The position numbers and the translations under genes are program-made. Under the pieces are notes generated by a model, which ran no database searches, had not been told where the DNA came from, and saw only the letters and a program-made list of their open reading frames with translations. A stretch of 56,435 nt of DNA from Billgrantia zhangzhouensis (GTDB lineage: Bacteria > Pseudomonadota > Gammaproteobacteria > Pseudomonadales > Halomonadaceae): the NCBI RefSeq assembly GCF_021404465.1, contig NZ_JABFTT010000021.1, forward strand, positions 1 through 56,435, read 5' to 3'. This document shows, one piece after another, positions 36,836 through 44,586 of the stretch. Numbering within the stretch: position 1 is the stretch's first letter; each line of letters opens with the position of its first letter.

Positions 36836-37330
36836 ATGATGCTGTCCCGTTCGCTAGTGGTTGCCACCGGCCTTTCGCTGATCTCGTTCGCGGCCCTGGC
36901 CGACCCTCTGATCATCGAACAGGCACAGGTGCGTGCCGTGCCGCCCGGCTCGCCGGCCTCCGCTGCCTTCATGACACTGCACAACCCAGGGGAGCGGGAG
37001 GTAGTGCTGGTCACCGCGAATTCGTCGGCGGCAGAAACGCTGGAACTGCACAACCACGAAGACGTGGATGGGGTGATGCAGATGCGCAAGGTTGCCCAGA
37101 TCACCGTTCCCGCCGGTGAGTCGGTCGAGCTGGCGCCGGGTGGGCTGCACCTGATGCTGATCGGGCTGACCGACCCGCTGGTCGAAGGCGAGCCCGTCGA
37201 GATCGAGCTTGGCTTCGAATCGGGCGAATCGCAGCGTCTGGAAGCACCGGTTCAGCAGATTGTGGTAGAGGAACAAGGGCAGCATGGTCACGCGCACGCC
37301 CATGACCACAAGCACGATCACGCGCACTAG
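36836..37330 (+). CDS. PCuAC-family periplasmic copper chaperone with His-rich tail
   Basis: A 164-residue exported protein (signal peptide about 1-22). It has the exact PCuAC copper motif H-x10-M-x21-H-x-M at His72, Met83, His105 and Met107. Such proteins deliver Cu(I) to the CuA/CuB sites of cytochrome oxidase. The end is an added His-rich tail (HGHAHAHDHKHDHAH), likely a second metal site. ATG 36836 has AAGGAG at ideal spacing. It is divergent from the DsbG-like gene, suggesting joint handling of copper and thiol stress in the periplasm. Confidence 0.92.
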   Translation: MMLSRSLVVATGLSLISFAALADPLIIEQAQVRAVPPGSPASAAFMTLHNPGEREVVLVTANSSAAETLELHNHEDVDGVMQMRKVAQITVPAGESVELAPGGLHLMLIGLTDPLVEGEPVEIELGFESGESQRLEAPVQQIVVEEQGQHGHAHAHDHKHDHAH

Positions 37331-37467
37331 GCGAGGCCGGCCGGCTGGGGCGCGACGCCGAAGCTGGGCGGGTGATGGGGGAGGGGGTACAATACCGGAG
37401 CAAGAAGTATGAATCGTGACCCATGTGTGACCGCTGGGTCGCCCCGCTTCACGTTCGGATCGATACC

Positions 37468-37950
37468 ATGCATTGCCCCTTCTGTGGCGCCCATGACACC
37501 CGCGTGACCGACTCCCGCCTGGTAGCGGAGGGCGATCAGGTGCGCCGCCGCCGCCAATGTACCGACTGCGGCGAGCGCTTCACTACCTACGAGACCGCCG
37601 AGCTGGTCATGCCCAGGGTGGTGAAGTCCGACGGCTCCCGGGAGACCTTCGATGACCGTAAGCTGCGGGCCGGCATGTTGCGCGCGCTGGAGAAGCGCCC
37701 GGTCAGCGCCGAGTCCATCGAGGCGGCGGTGGAGCAGATTCGTCATCGCCTGCGTGCCAGCGGCGAGCGCGAGATACAGGCGCGCGACATTGGCGAAGCC
37801 GTGATGCAGGCGCTCAAGCGCCTGGATCAGGTGGCTTATATCCGTTTTGCCTCGGTCTACCGGCGTTTCCAGGACATCGACGAGTTCCGCGCCGAGATCG
37901 AACGCCTATCTCAAGAGCCCGGCTTCCCGCCGGGTACCGCCGAGGGCTAG
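37468..37950 (+). CDS. nrdR: Transcriptional repressor NrdR
   Basis: A 160-residue NrdR, the ATP/dATP-sensing repressor of ribonucleotide reductase genes. The zinc ribbon is complete (Cys3, Cys6, Cys31, Cys34; CPFCGAHDTRVTDSR, CTDCGERFTTYE), followed by an ATP-cone domain (VVKSDGSRETFDDRKLRAGM through YIRFASVYRRFQDIDEF). ATG 37468 gives the invariant MHCPFC start. It leads the conserved nrdR-rib-nus cluster. Confidence 0.96.
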   Translation: MHCPFCGAHDTRVTDSRLVAEGDQVRRRRQCTDCGERFTTYETAELVMPRVVKSDGSRETFDDRKLRAGMLRALEKRPVSAESIEAAVEQIRHRLRASGEREIQARDIGEAVMQALKRLDQVAYIRFASVYRRFQDIDEFRAEIERLSQEPGFPPGTAEG

Positions 37951-38012
37951 GCCCGCGGGCCTGGCTATCAAGCGCGCGGATACAGCCAGTCTCAACGAAG
38001 CATAGGAGCGTT

Positions 38013-39149
38013 ATGGCCAAGCCGACCGATGCTGCCTGGATGGCCCGGGCGCTGCGGCTCGCCCGCCGCGGCCTCTATACCACCCATCCCAACCCTCGCG
38101 TGGGTTGCGTACTGGTCAAGAACCGCCGCCTGATCGGCGAGGGCTGGCACGTGCGAGCCGGCGAGCCGCACGCCGAAATCCATGCGCTGCGCATGGCGGG
38201 GGAAACCGCACGTCGCGCCACCGCCTACGTGACCCTGGAACCCTGCTCCCACCACGGTCGCACCGGGCCCTGTGCGGTGGCATTGATCGAGGCCGGTATT
38301 CAACGCGTGGTGGTGGCCGTGCAGGACCCCAACCCCGAGGTGGCCGGGCGCGGTATCGCCATGCTGCGTGAGGCGGGGGTCGAGGTCGAGGTGGGGCTGC
38401 TCGAGGAGGAAGCGCGCAAGCTGAACGTCGGCTTCATCTCCCGTATGACGCGCCAGCGTCCGTTCGTCCGCTTGAAGATGGCCATGAGCCTCGATGGGCG
38501 CACTGCCATGCAGTCGGGGGAGTCGCAGTGGATCACCGGACCCCACGCGCGGGAAAACGTACAGCGACTCAGGGCCAGCGCCAGTGCGGTCATGACCGGG
38601 GTCGATTCGATCATCTTCGACAATTCGCGCCTGACGGTGCGCGCTTCGCAGCTGGGCCTCGATGATGCCGAAGCCATCGCTGCGCGCCAGCCGCTGCGGG
38701 TGGTGGTCGACACCCAGCTACGCCTGCCCCAGGCGGCAGCCTGCCTGCGTGAGCCCGGGCGCACGCTGGTCGCGACGGTGCCCGGGCACGAGCCGCAGCG
38801 CCGCACACGCCTGGAGGCGGTCGGCGCCGAGGTGGTGGTGTTGCGTGCTGGCGACGATGGCCGTGTCGATTTGTCGGCGCTGATGCGCTACCTGGCCGAG
38901 CAGGAGCTGGTCAACGAGGTACTGCTCGAGACTGGGGCCACGCTGGCCGGGGCGATGCTGGATGCCGGCCTGGTCGACGAGATGCAGCTGTTCGTGGCGC
39001 CGACGCTGCTCGGCGGCGAAGCGCGCCCGCTGTTCGCCTTGCCGGGGCTGACACGTATGGCGCAGCAGCGTCCGCTGGAGATCCTCGACATCCGCGCCGT
39101 GGGGCGCGACTGGCGAATCACGGCGCGGCCGGAGCGCCGGCAGGAGTAA
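38013..39149 (+). CDS. ribD: Bifunctional riboflavin biosynthesis protein RibD (deaminase/reductase)
   Basis: A 378-residue two-domain enzyme. The N-terminal deaminase has zinc ligands His53 (HAE), Cys78 and Cys87 (LEPCSHHGRTGPC) with Glu55 as proton shuttle. The C-terminal reductase starts near residue 150 (RPFVRLKMAMSLDGRTAMQSGESQWITG) and includes VLLETGATLAGAMLDAGLVDE. It performs the second and third steps from GTP to riboflavin. It starts 62 bp after nrdR. The usual next gene, ribE, is absent. Confidence 0.95.
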   Translation: MAKPTDAAWMARALRLARRGLYTTHPNPRVGCVLVKNRRLIGEGWHVRAGEPHAEIHALRMAGETARRATAYVTLEPCSHHGRTGPCAVALIEAGIQRVVVAVQDPNPEVAGRGIAMLREAGVEVEVGLLEEEARKLNVGFISRMTRQRPFVRLKMAMSLDGRTAMQSGESQWITGPHARENVQRLRASASAVMTGVDSIIFDNSRLTVRASQLGLDDAEAIAARQPLRVVVDTQLRLPQAAACLREPGRTLVATVPGHEPQRRTRLEAVGAEVVVLRAGDDGRVDLSALMRYLAEQELVNEVLLETGATLAGAMLDAGLVDEMQLFVAPTLLGGEARPLFALPGLTRMAQQRPLEILDIRAVGRDWRITARPERRQE

Positions 39150-39184
39150 GCCGCGGCTTCCCAAGCCGTATGCTCCGGGGCAGG

Positions 39185-39260
39185 CTGCCGGGGAGGTCTT
39201 TTTCCAGGGACGGAAAAAGTAGCGTCCAGGGAAGGATTCACAGCGCCTCCCCAGCGGCCT
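39185..39260. repeat. Hairpin-rich intergenic element between ribD and ribBA
   Basis: CTTTTTCC (39198-39205), loop AGGGAC and GGAAAAAG (39212-39219) form an 8-bp hairpin. It is nested inside GGGGAGG (39190-39196), which can pair with CCTCCCC (39246-39252). The stretch 39150-39300 has no plausible gene. It looks like a REP-type repeat; copies elsewhere in the genome would be the test. Confidence 0.5.
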
Positions 39261-39305
39261 TGGCCCCGGGGCAGCTCGCTTGAGAGAGAGTCTGCTGGCG
39301 CCAAG

Positions 39306-39377
39306 GTACTCGCTACTGGCGCCCGAAGCCGCGCCAATGTACTCGCTACTGGCGCCCGAAGCCGCGCCAATGTACTC
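39306..39377. repeat. 33-bp tandem repeat upstream of ribBA
   Basis: The unit beginning GTACTCGCTACTGGCGCCCG occurs at 39306 and 39339, and a third truncated copy starts at 39372 (period 33, about 2.1 copies). The unit is eleven codons long, so the region stays open on both strands, but I see no supported gene. There is no conserved FMN-riboswitch motif in 39150-39470. Confidence 0.88.
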
Positions 39378-39470
39378 TGACGCCCATTCAACGTGGTGCG
39401 ATTTGGCGACACTGCCTGGCTGCAGTGCGCTATCGTCCTCGAAGTCGTTTGAAAATACGGAGATTCCAAC

Positions 39471-40625
39471 GTGAAATCTTCCTCAGGGGGCCTGGCTTCC
39501 ATCGCCGAACTGATCGAAGACATTCGGCAGGGCAAGATGGTGATCCTCATGGACGATGAGGGTCGCGAGAACGAAGGCGATATCATCATGGCCGCCGAGA
39601 AGGTCGAGGCCGAGCATATCAACTTCATGGCGCGCCACGCGCGCGGTTTGATCTGCATGCCGATGACCCGCGAGCGCTGCGAGCGCCTCAACCTGCCGCT
39701 GATGGTTCGCGACAACGGCTCCGGCTTCGGGACCAAGTTCACCTTGTCGATCGAGGCGGCGGAGGGCGTGACCACCGGAATTTCGGCCGCCGATCGGGCG
39801 CGTACCGTGCAGGTGGCTGCTGCTCGCAATGCACGTCCCGAGGACATCGTGCAGCCCGGCCACATCTTTCCGCTGATGGCCGAGCCCGGCGGTGTGCTAC
39901 GCCGTGCCGGTCATACCGAAGCGGCCTGCGACCTGGCCGCCCTGGCCGGCTGCGACCCTAGCGGGGTGATCTGCGAAGTCATGAACGACGACGGTAGCAT
40001 GGCGCGTCGCCCCGAACTCGAGCGCTTCGCCGCCGAGCACGGCCTCAAGATGGGCACCATCGCCGATCTGATCCACTACCGTATCCACAACGAACAGACG
40101 ATCGAGCCGGTGGAATCCACGCTGGTCGAGACGGCCGTGGGCAAGCTGACCTTGCACGTCTTTCACGATCGCATCCAGAATGCGCATCATGTGGCGCTGG
40201 TCAAGGGGCATCCCAGCCCCGAAGGCCTGACCACCGTGCGGGTGCACCTGGCCGATACCATGCGCGACCTGCTGGGTCTGCAGAAGAGCGAAAGCCGTAA
40301 CTGGACGACCCACAGCGCGCTGGAAGAGATCGCCCGGGTCGAGCATGGCGTATTCGTGCTGCTTGACGACGGCCGTCCGCACCAGGACTTCCGCGATCAA
40401 CTGGAAGTCTTCCTCGAGCGGCGGCGTCTGCCGCGCACCAGCGACTCTGACGGTGCCGGCAACTATCTTACCATCGGCACCGGCTCGCAGATCCTGCGCC
40501 ATCTGGGTGTCGGACGCATGCGGCTGCTCAGCTCGCCGTGGAAATTCTCGGCACTGTCCGGCTTCGATCTCGAGGTGGTCGAGCTGATCGCACCGGGCGA
40601 GCAGGAGAGTGCCGCGGATCACTGA
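39471..40625 (+). CDS. ribBA: 3,4-dihydroxy-2-butanone 4-phosphate synthase with degenerate GTP cyclohydrolase II domain
   Basis: A 384-residue fusion. The N-terminal RibB domain (1 to about 210) has the active-site acidic loop DDEGRENEGDIIMAAE and HTEAACDLAALAG, and makes the four-carbon precursor of riboflavin. The C-terminal RibA-like domain keeps the fold start (TLHVFHDRIQNAHHVALVKG) but lacks the zinc cysteines of GTP cyclohydrolase II (CLTGD and RCDCG) and the EGRNIG loop. It is therefore a RibBX-type protein whose second activity should be lost, and a separate ribA would be needed elsewhere. The start codon is GTG at 39471. Confidence 0.92.
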   Translation: MKSSSGGLASIAELIEDIRQGKMVILMDDEGRENEGDIIMAAEKVEAEHINFMARHARGLICMPMTRERCERLNLPLMVRDNGSGFGTKFTLSIEAAEGVTTGISAADRARTVQVAAARNARPEDIVQPGHIFPLMAEPGGVLRRAGHTEAACDLAALAGCDPSGVICEVMNDDGSMARRPELERFAAEHGLKMGTIADLIHYRIHNEQTIEPVESTLVETAVGKLTLHVFHDRIQNAHHVALVKGHPSPEGLTTVRVHLADTMRDLLGLQKSESRNWTTHSALEEIARVEHGVFVLLDDGRPHQDFRDQLEVFLERRRLPRTSDSDGAGNYLTIGTGSQILRHLGVGRMRLLSSPWKFSALSGFDLEVVELIAPGEQESAADH

Positions 40626-40740
40626 ACCGGCGCTCGTCCGGTGACGTGACGAGGCGTGTTGGCCGGCACTGGCTGCCGGCCATTCGATTCAGCAGTACCC
40701 AAATCGTTTTCAGCAGGACCATTTTCATCAGGAACTAGCG

Positions 40741-41244
40741 ATGCATACCCTGTCTCAACTGGAAGGCAACTTCGTCGACGTCGACGGTCGATACGTGATC
40801 GTGGTGGGACGTTTCAACCATCATGTCGTCGACAGCCTGGTCGAGGGCGCCGTGGACAGCCTGGTGCGTCATGGCGTGGATGCCGGAAACATCGATATCG
40901 TCCATGTCCCCGGTGCCTGGGAATTGCCGCTGGCGGTCAAGCGTGCCTTGCAGGTGGCGCGTCCCGATGCGGTGATCGCTCTGGGCGCGGTGATCCGTGG
41001 CGGCACGCCGCATTTCGAGTATGTAGCGGGTGGCTGCAACGCGGCGCTGGGCAATCTTCAACTGGAGTTCGAGACGCCCATCGCCAACGGCGTACTGACG
41101 GTCAACTCGATCGAACAGGCAATCGAGCGTTCCGGCACCAAGGCAGGTAACAAAGGCGCCGAAGCGGCCATGGCTGCCATGGAGATGGTCTCCCTGCTGC
41201 GTGGCTTCGGTGACAGCGACGGTCAGAGCGGAGAAGCTTCATGA
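40741..41244 (+). CDS. ribH: 6,7-dimethyl-8-ribityllumazine synthase
   Basis: A 167-residue lumazine synthase that condenses the RibB and RibD products to form lumazine. VVGRFNHHVVDSLVEGA, VPGAWELPLAVKRAL, ALGAVIRGGTPHFEYVAGGC (with the catalytic His) and NGVLTVNSIEQAIERSG are all typical. It follows ribBA by 115 bp and overlaps nusB by 4 bp. Confidence 0.95.
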   Translation: MHTLSQLEGNFVDVDGRYVIVVGRFNHHVVDSLVEGAVDSLVRHGVDAGNIDIVHVPGAWELPLAVKRALQVARPDAVIALGAVIRGGTPHFEYVAGGCNAALGNLQLEFETPIANGVLTVNSIEQAIERSGTKAGNKGAEAAMAAMEMVSLLRGFGDSDGQSGEAS

Positions 41245-41747
41245 GTGCATCACGCCCGCAACGCTCCCCTTCTGCGGGCCAGCAAGCGCGGCGAGCGGCC
41301 CGCGAACTGGCGGTACAGGGGCTCTATCAGTGGCATATGACCGGCAAGTCGGCCACCTCGATCGAGGCGGAGTTTCGTAGCCAGCAGCCCGATGAAGATC
41401 TCGAGGATCACGAAAACTGGGCCAAGGTGATGCAGATCGCCGACCTGGCGCTGTTTCACGAACTGCTGCACAACGTGGTGCGTTTCCGCGACGATCTGGA
41501 TGCTTCCATCGCTCCGCTGCTTGACCGTCGCCTGGAGGACCTCGACCCCATCGAATTGGCGATCCTGCGCCTGGGTGCCTATGAACTCAGCCGGCGTCTG
41601 GATGTGCCCTATCGTGCCGTGATCAACGAAGGCGTCGAACTCGCCAAGTCCTTCGGCGCCACCGACGGGCACAAGTACGTCAACGGCATCCTGGACAAGC
41701 TGGCCGCCCGGTTGCGTAGCGCCGAGGTCAGGGCACGTCGTGGCTGA
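41241..41747 (+). CDS. nusB: Transcription antitermination factor NusB
   Basis: A 168-residue NusB, which binds boxA RNA with S10 (NusE) during rRNA antitermination. ARRAARELAVQGLYQWHMTG is the Arg-rich N-terminal helix, and LEDLDPIELAILRLGAYEL, VPYRAVINEGVELAKSFGATDGHKYVNGILDKLA is the conserved C-terminal part. It overlaps ribH by 4 bp, the standard ribH-nusB arrangement. Confidence 0.95.
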   Translation: MSASRPQRSPSAGQQARRAARELAVQGLYQWHMTGKSATSIEAEFRSQQPDEDLEDHENWAKVMQIADLALFHELLHNVVRFRDDLDASIAPLLDRRLEDLDPIELAILRLGAYELSRRLDVPYRAVINEGVELAKSFGATDGHKYVNGILDKLAARLRSAEVRARRG

Positions 41748-41758
41748 AGGTGCCATCG

Positions 41759-42712
41759 GTGGCCAGTGAATTCGAACTGATCGCCCGCTATCTCACTCCT
41801 GTCGCATCCGGAGCTCGAGCCGGCGTGCCGCTTGGCGTGGGCGACGACTGTGCGCTGCTCGCTCCGCAGCCGGGCCGGCACTTGGCGGTCAGTGTCGACA
41901 CTTCGGTTGCCGACGTGCATTTTCCCGCCGATGCGCCTGCCGAGGCGATCGGGCATCGTGCGCTCGCGGTGAGCCTGAGTGACCTCGCCGCGATGGGAGC
42001 CGAGCCACGCTGGTGCCTCATGGCACTGGCGCTCGAAAGCGACGACGAAACCTGGCTGGCGAACTTCGCCCATGGTTTTCACTCGCTGTGCCAGGCAAGC
42101 GGCACGGCGCTGGTGGGCGGCGATGTGACCCGCGGTGAACTCGCCGTCGGTGTTACGGTAATGGGAGAGGTCATTCCCGGAGAGGCGCTGACGCGCAGTG
42201 GTGCGCGCGCCGGCGATGTGCTGGCCGTAACCGGCTGTCTCGGTGGCGGTGCGGGAGGCCTGGCGCTATGGCAGCGCGGCGAGCGCGATCTCGAGCACCC
42301 TCTGCTGGAGCGATACCTGAAACCCCAGCCCCGACTGGCAGCGGGGTTGGCGCTGCGCGATCTGGCCCATGCCGCCATTGATATCTCCGATGGACTGTTG
42401 GCCGACCTCGAACACCTCCTCGAGGCGTCTGGCGTGGGTGCAAGACTCGAGTCGAAGGCGCTGCCGCTGGCGGATGGTTTGGTCGAGGCGCTGGGCGCAG
42501 AGGCCGCCTATCGCGCCGCGCTGTGCGGCGGCGACGACTACGAGCTGCTGGTCAGCCTGCCCGGCGAGAGGCTCGACGAGGCTTGCCGACGTCTGGCGGA
42601 ACAGGGGCTGACCCTGACTCCCATCGGTACGATCAGCGCCGAGCCGGGCGTGAGGGGAGTCGACATCGGCGGCGCCCATGGCTGGCAACATTTCCACGGG
42701 GGCAAGTCATGA
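41759..42712 (+). CDS. thiL: Thiamine-monophosphate kinase
   Basis: ThiL phosphorylates thiamine monophosphate to the diphosphate cofactor. Motifs are FELIARYLTPV, GVGDDCALLAP (metal-binding Asp pair), VSVDTSVADVHFP, RALAVSLSDLAAMGA, and AIDISDGLLADLEHLLE. I use GTG 41759 because AAGG lies eight bases upstream and it gives the family start (MASEFELIARY, 317 residues). GTG 41750 would add three residues. It follows nusB by about 11 bp and overlaps pgpA by 4 bp. Confidence 0.92.
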   Translation: MASEFELIARYLTPVASGARAGVPLGVGDDCALLAPQPGRHLAVSVDTSVADVHFPADAPAEAIGHRALAVSLSDLAAMGAEPRWCLMALALESDDETWLANFAHGFHSLCQASGTALVGGDVTRGELAVGVTVMGEVIPGEALTRSGARAGDVLAVTGCLGGGAGGLALWQRGERDLEHPLLERYLKPQPRLAAGLALRDLAHAAIDISDGLLADLEHLLEASGVGARLESKALPLADGLVEALGAEAAYRAALCGGDDYELLVSLPGERLDEACRRLAEQGLTLTPIGTISAEPGVRGVDIGGAHGWQHFHGGKS

Positions 42713-43182
42713 ACCGCTGCCCCCAGAGCGTCTGGCGGCGCCCGGTGCATTTCTTCGCCTTCGGCCTGGGCAGCGGCGGCGTGCCTTGGGCGCCGGGTAC
42801 CTTCGGCACGCTGGCGGCGATCCCCTTCTACTGGCTGCTCTCCGAACTACCGCTGGGCTGGTACCTGTCGCTGGTGGCGGTCTCCTTCGTGGTGGGAATC
42901 TGGCTGTGCGACAAGACTTCCCGCGACCTGGGCGTACACGATCACTCCGGCATCGTGTGGGATGAATTCGTCGGTTACTGGATCACCATGGCGGCAGTGC
43001 CGTTCTCCTGGGAGGCAGCGCTGTGGGGCTTCGTGCTGTTTCGCATCTTCGACGTCTTCAAGCCATGGCCGATCCGTTGGGCCGACCGGCGTGTGGCGGG
43101 CGGATTCGGCATCATGATCGACGACGTGCTGGCCGGTATCTATGCCTGGAGCACGATGCATCTCTGGCTCTGGTTGCATTAG
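42709..43182 (+). CDS. pgpA: Phosphatidylglycerophosphatase A
   Basis: A 157-residue inner-membrane PgpA that removes phosphate from phosphatidylglycerophosphate. It has about four membrane segments and the family motifs GLGSGGVPWAPGTFGTLAAI, WDEFVGYWITM (with conserved acidic residues) and FRIFDVFKPWPI plus FGIMIDDVLAG. ATG 42709 overlaps the thiL stop; the longer frame upstream is not family-like. The thiL-pgpA pair is standard. Confidence 0.93.
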   Translation: MNRCPQSVWRRPVHFFAFGLGSGGVPWAPGTFGTLAAIPFYWLLSELPLGWYLSLVAVSFVVGIWLCDKTSRDLGVHDHSGIVWDEFVGYWITMAAVPFSWEAALWGFVLFRIFDVFKPWPIRWADRRVAGGFGIMIDDVLAGIYAWSTMHLWLWLH

Positions 43183-43243
43183 GTTACGTTCCGTGTTCGA
43201 TTGAATGGGGTAGCGCGAGGGTTAACGACAGGGAGGTGACGCT

Positions 43244-44482
43244 ATGCGCAAGGAACGTCTCATCGTCCCGTTGCTGGTCGTCTTGCTTCTTGCCTGGATG
43301 GCGGCACAGGCCATATCGAGCTGGCTGTTCGAGCGGGAGATGGCGCGTACGCTGGCCGACCTGGAAGCGCGGGGTGAACTCGACATCGAGCGGGTGGATG
43401 TCGAACAGGGCTGGTGGACTTCGACCGGACGCATTCACCTGGCACCGCTCTTCGGCCAGGCCTGGCGCCTGGAGTTGACCTATCAGGCACATCACGGCGT
43501 ACTCAGCACCCACCTCGACGGCGAGGTGATGCTGCGCCATGGCCCCGAGGCCAGGCATCTCTTCGGCGAGTCGCTGGCCACGGCTCCGCCCCTGTGGGAA
43601 GCGCGCTACCACGTACTGAGCGGTACCCTCGAGGGGGGGATCCAGCTCGCGCCGCTGCGCATCACCCAGCAGGAGCGGGAACTGGCCTTCGAAGGCGGCA
43701 GGCTGCGCTTCAGCGGCGAGCAGGGCAACTGGCGCCTGCGTGCCCAGCTTCAGTCATGGGTGCTCAGCGACGGAGAGGCTCGCCTGGAGATCGGCCCCGC
43801 CATCCTCAACAGCCAGTACGCCTATACCGAAGGGGCGCACTCCTTCACCCAGGAGGATCGCCTGCAGATCGAGTCGCTCTCCTGGCACCAGCCCCAGCTC
43901 AAGCTCGATGCCTCTGCCATCCACCTGGCCAATCGCGTCTCGCTGGACGACCGGGAGCTTCGCATCCAGCTCGACCTGGACCTGGGCGAAATTCATACCG
44001 CCGAGCAAGTGTTGCTGACCGGCCAGACGGAGCTGGAGTTGTCGCGATTCAATGCCGATGCGATCCGCGCCACCATGACGCGCCTGCGCAAGCTGGCCGC
44101 CAGTGGGCAGGCCGGAACGAAGCGGGAAGCGCTATTGGCCCATCTCGAGCCTTACCTGCTGGCGATCCTGCAGGATTCGCCGCGCCTCGACCTGCAGCGC
44201 CTGGAACTGGACAGCCCGATGCTCGGCCTGTCCGCCCAGGCCGATGGCTCACTATTCTTCGATGGACGCCGGCTCGAGTCGCTCAGCCTGGTCGACTTGG
44301 ATCAGCCGGCGGCCAAGGAGCGCTGGCGGCGGCGTCTCGACGGTGATTTCACCTGGCACGAGCTGCCCACCGTGGTGGCTCTCTGGCTCGGCCTGCCGCT
44401 GGATACCCGCACGCTCGAGATCGACATCGGGCGGGGCCAGGTGCGGGTGAACAGCCGTCCGCTGCCGCCCCTGTGGCGTTAG
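43244..44482 (+). CDS. DUF945 (YdgA-like) protein
   Basis: A 412-residue protein with one N-terminal membrane helix (LIVPLLVVLLLAWMAAQAI) and a long periplasmic domain of the DUF945/YdgA type. The start RKERLIVPLL, the SWLFEREMARTLADLEARG element and repeated amphipathic beta strands fit the family. The fold is thought to be AsmA-like or lipid-transport-like, but no function is established. The GGGAGG ribosome site before ATG 43244 is strong. It lies alone between pgpA and lon. Confidence 0.8.
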   Translation: MRKERLIVPLLVVLLLAWMAAQAISSWLFEREMARTLADLEARGELDIERVDVEQGWWTSTGRIHLAPLFGQAWRLELTYQAHHGVLSTHLDGEVMLRHGPEARHLFGESLATAPPLWEARYHVLSGTLEGGIQLAPLRITQQERELAFEGGRLRFSGEQGNWRLRAQLQSWVLSDGEARLEIGPAILNSQYAYTEGAHSFTQEDRLQIESLSWHQPQLKLDASAIHLANRVSLDDRELRIQLDLDLGEIHTAEQVLLTGQTELELSRFNADAIRATMTRLRKLAASGQAGTKREALLAHLEPYLLAILQDSPRLDLQRLELDSPMLGLSAQADGSLFFDGRRLESLSLVDLDQPAAKERWRRRLDGDFTWHELPTVVALWLGLPLDTRTLEIDIGRGQVRVNSRPLPPLWR

Positions 44483-44586
44483 CCATTGTCCTGTTCGCAT
44501 CTCGCGCGACTTGAAGTTCGACTATGCTGCCCGCATTCCACAGGGCAATGTGTATCCGGCTTTCACAGCTTCAGGACGAGGACTTC

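Noticed and set aside
39306..39377. CRISPR-like repeat array
   Set aside because: The 33-bp units are directly adjacent with no spacers, and no cas genes are present.
39150..39470. FMN riboswitch upstream of ribBA
   Set aside because: None of the conserved RFN blocks (GAAACUC/CCGAC-type loops) can be found; the region is simple hairpins and a tandem repeat.
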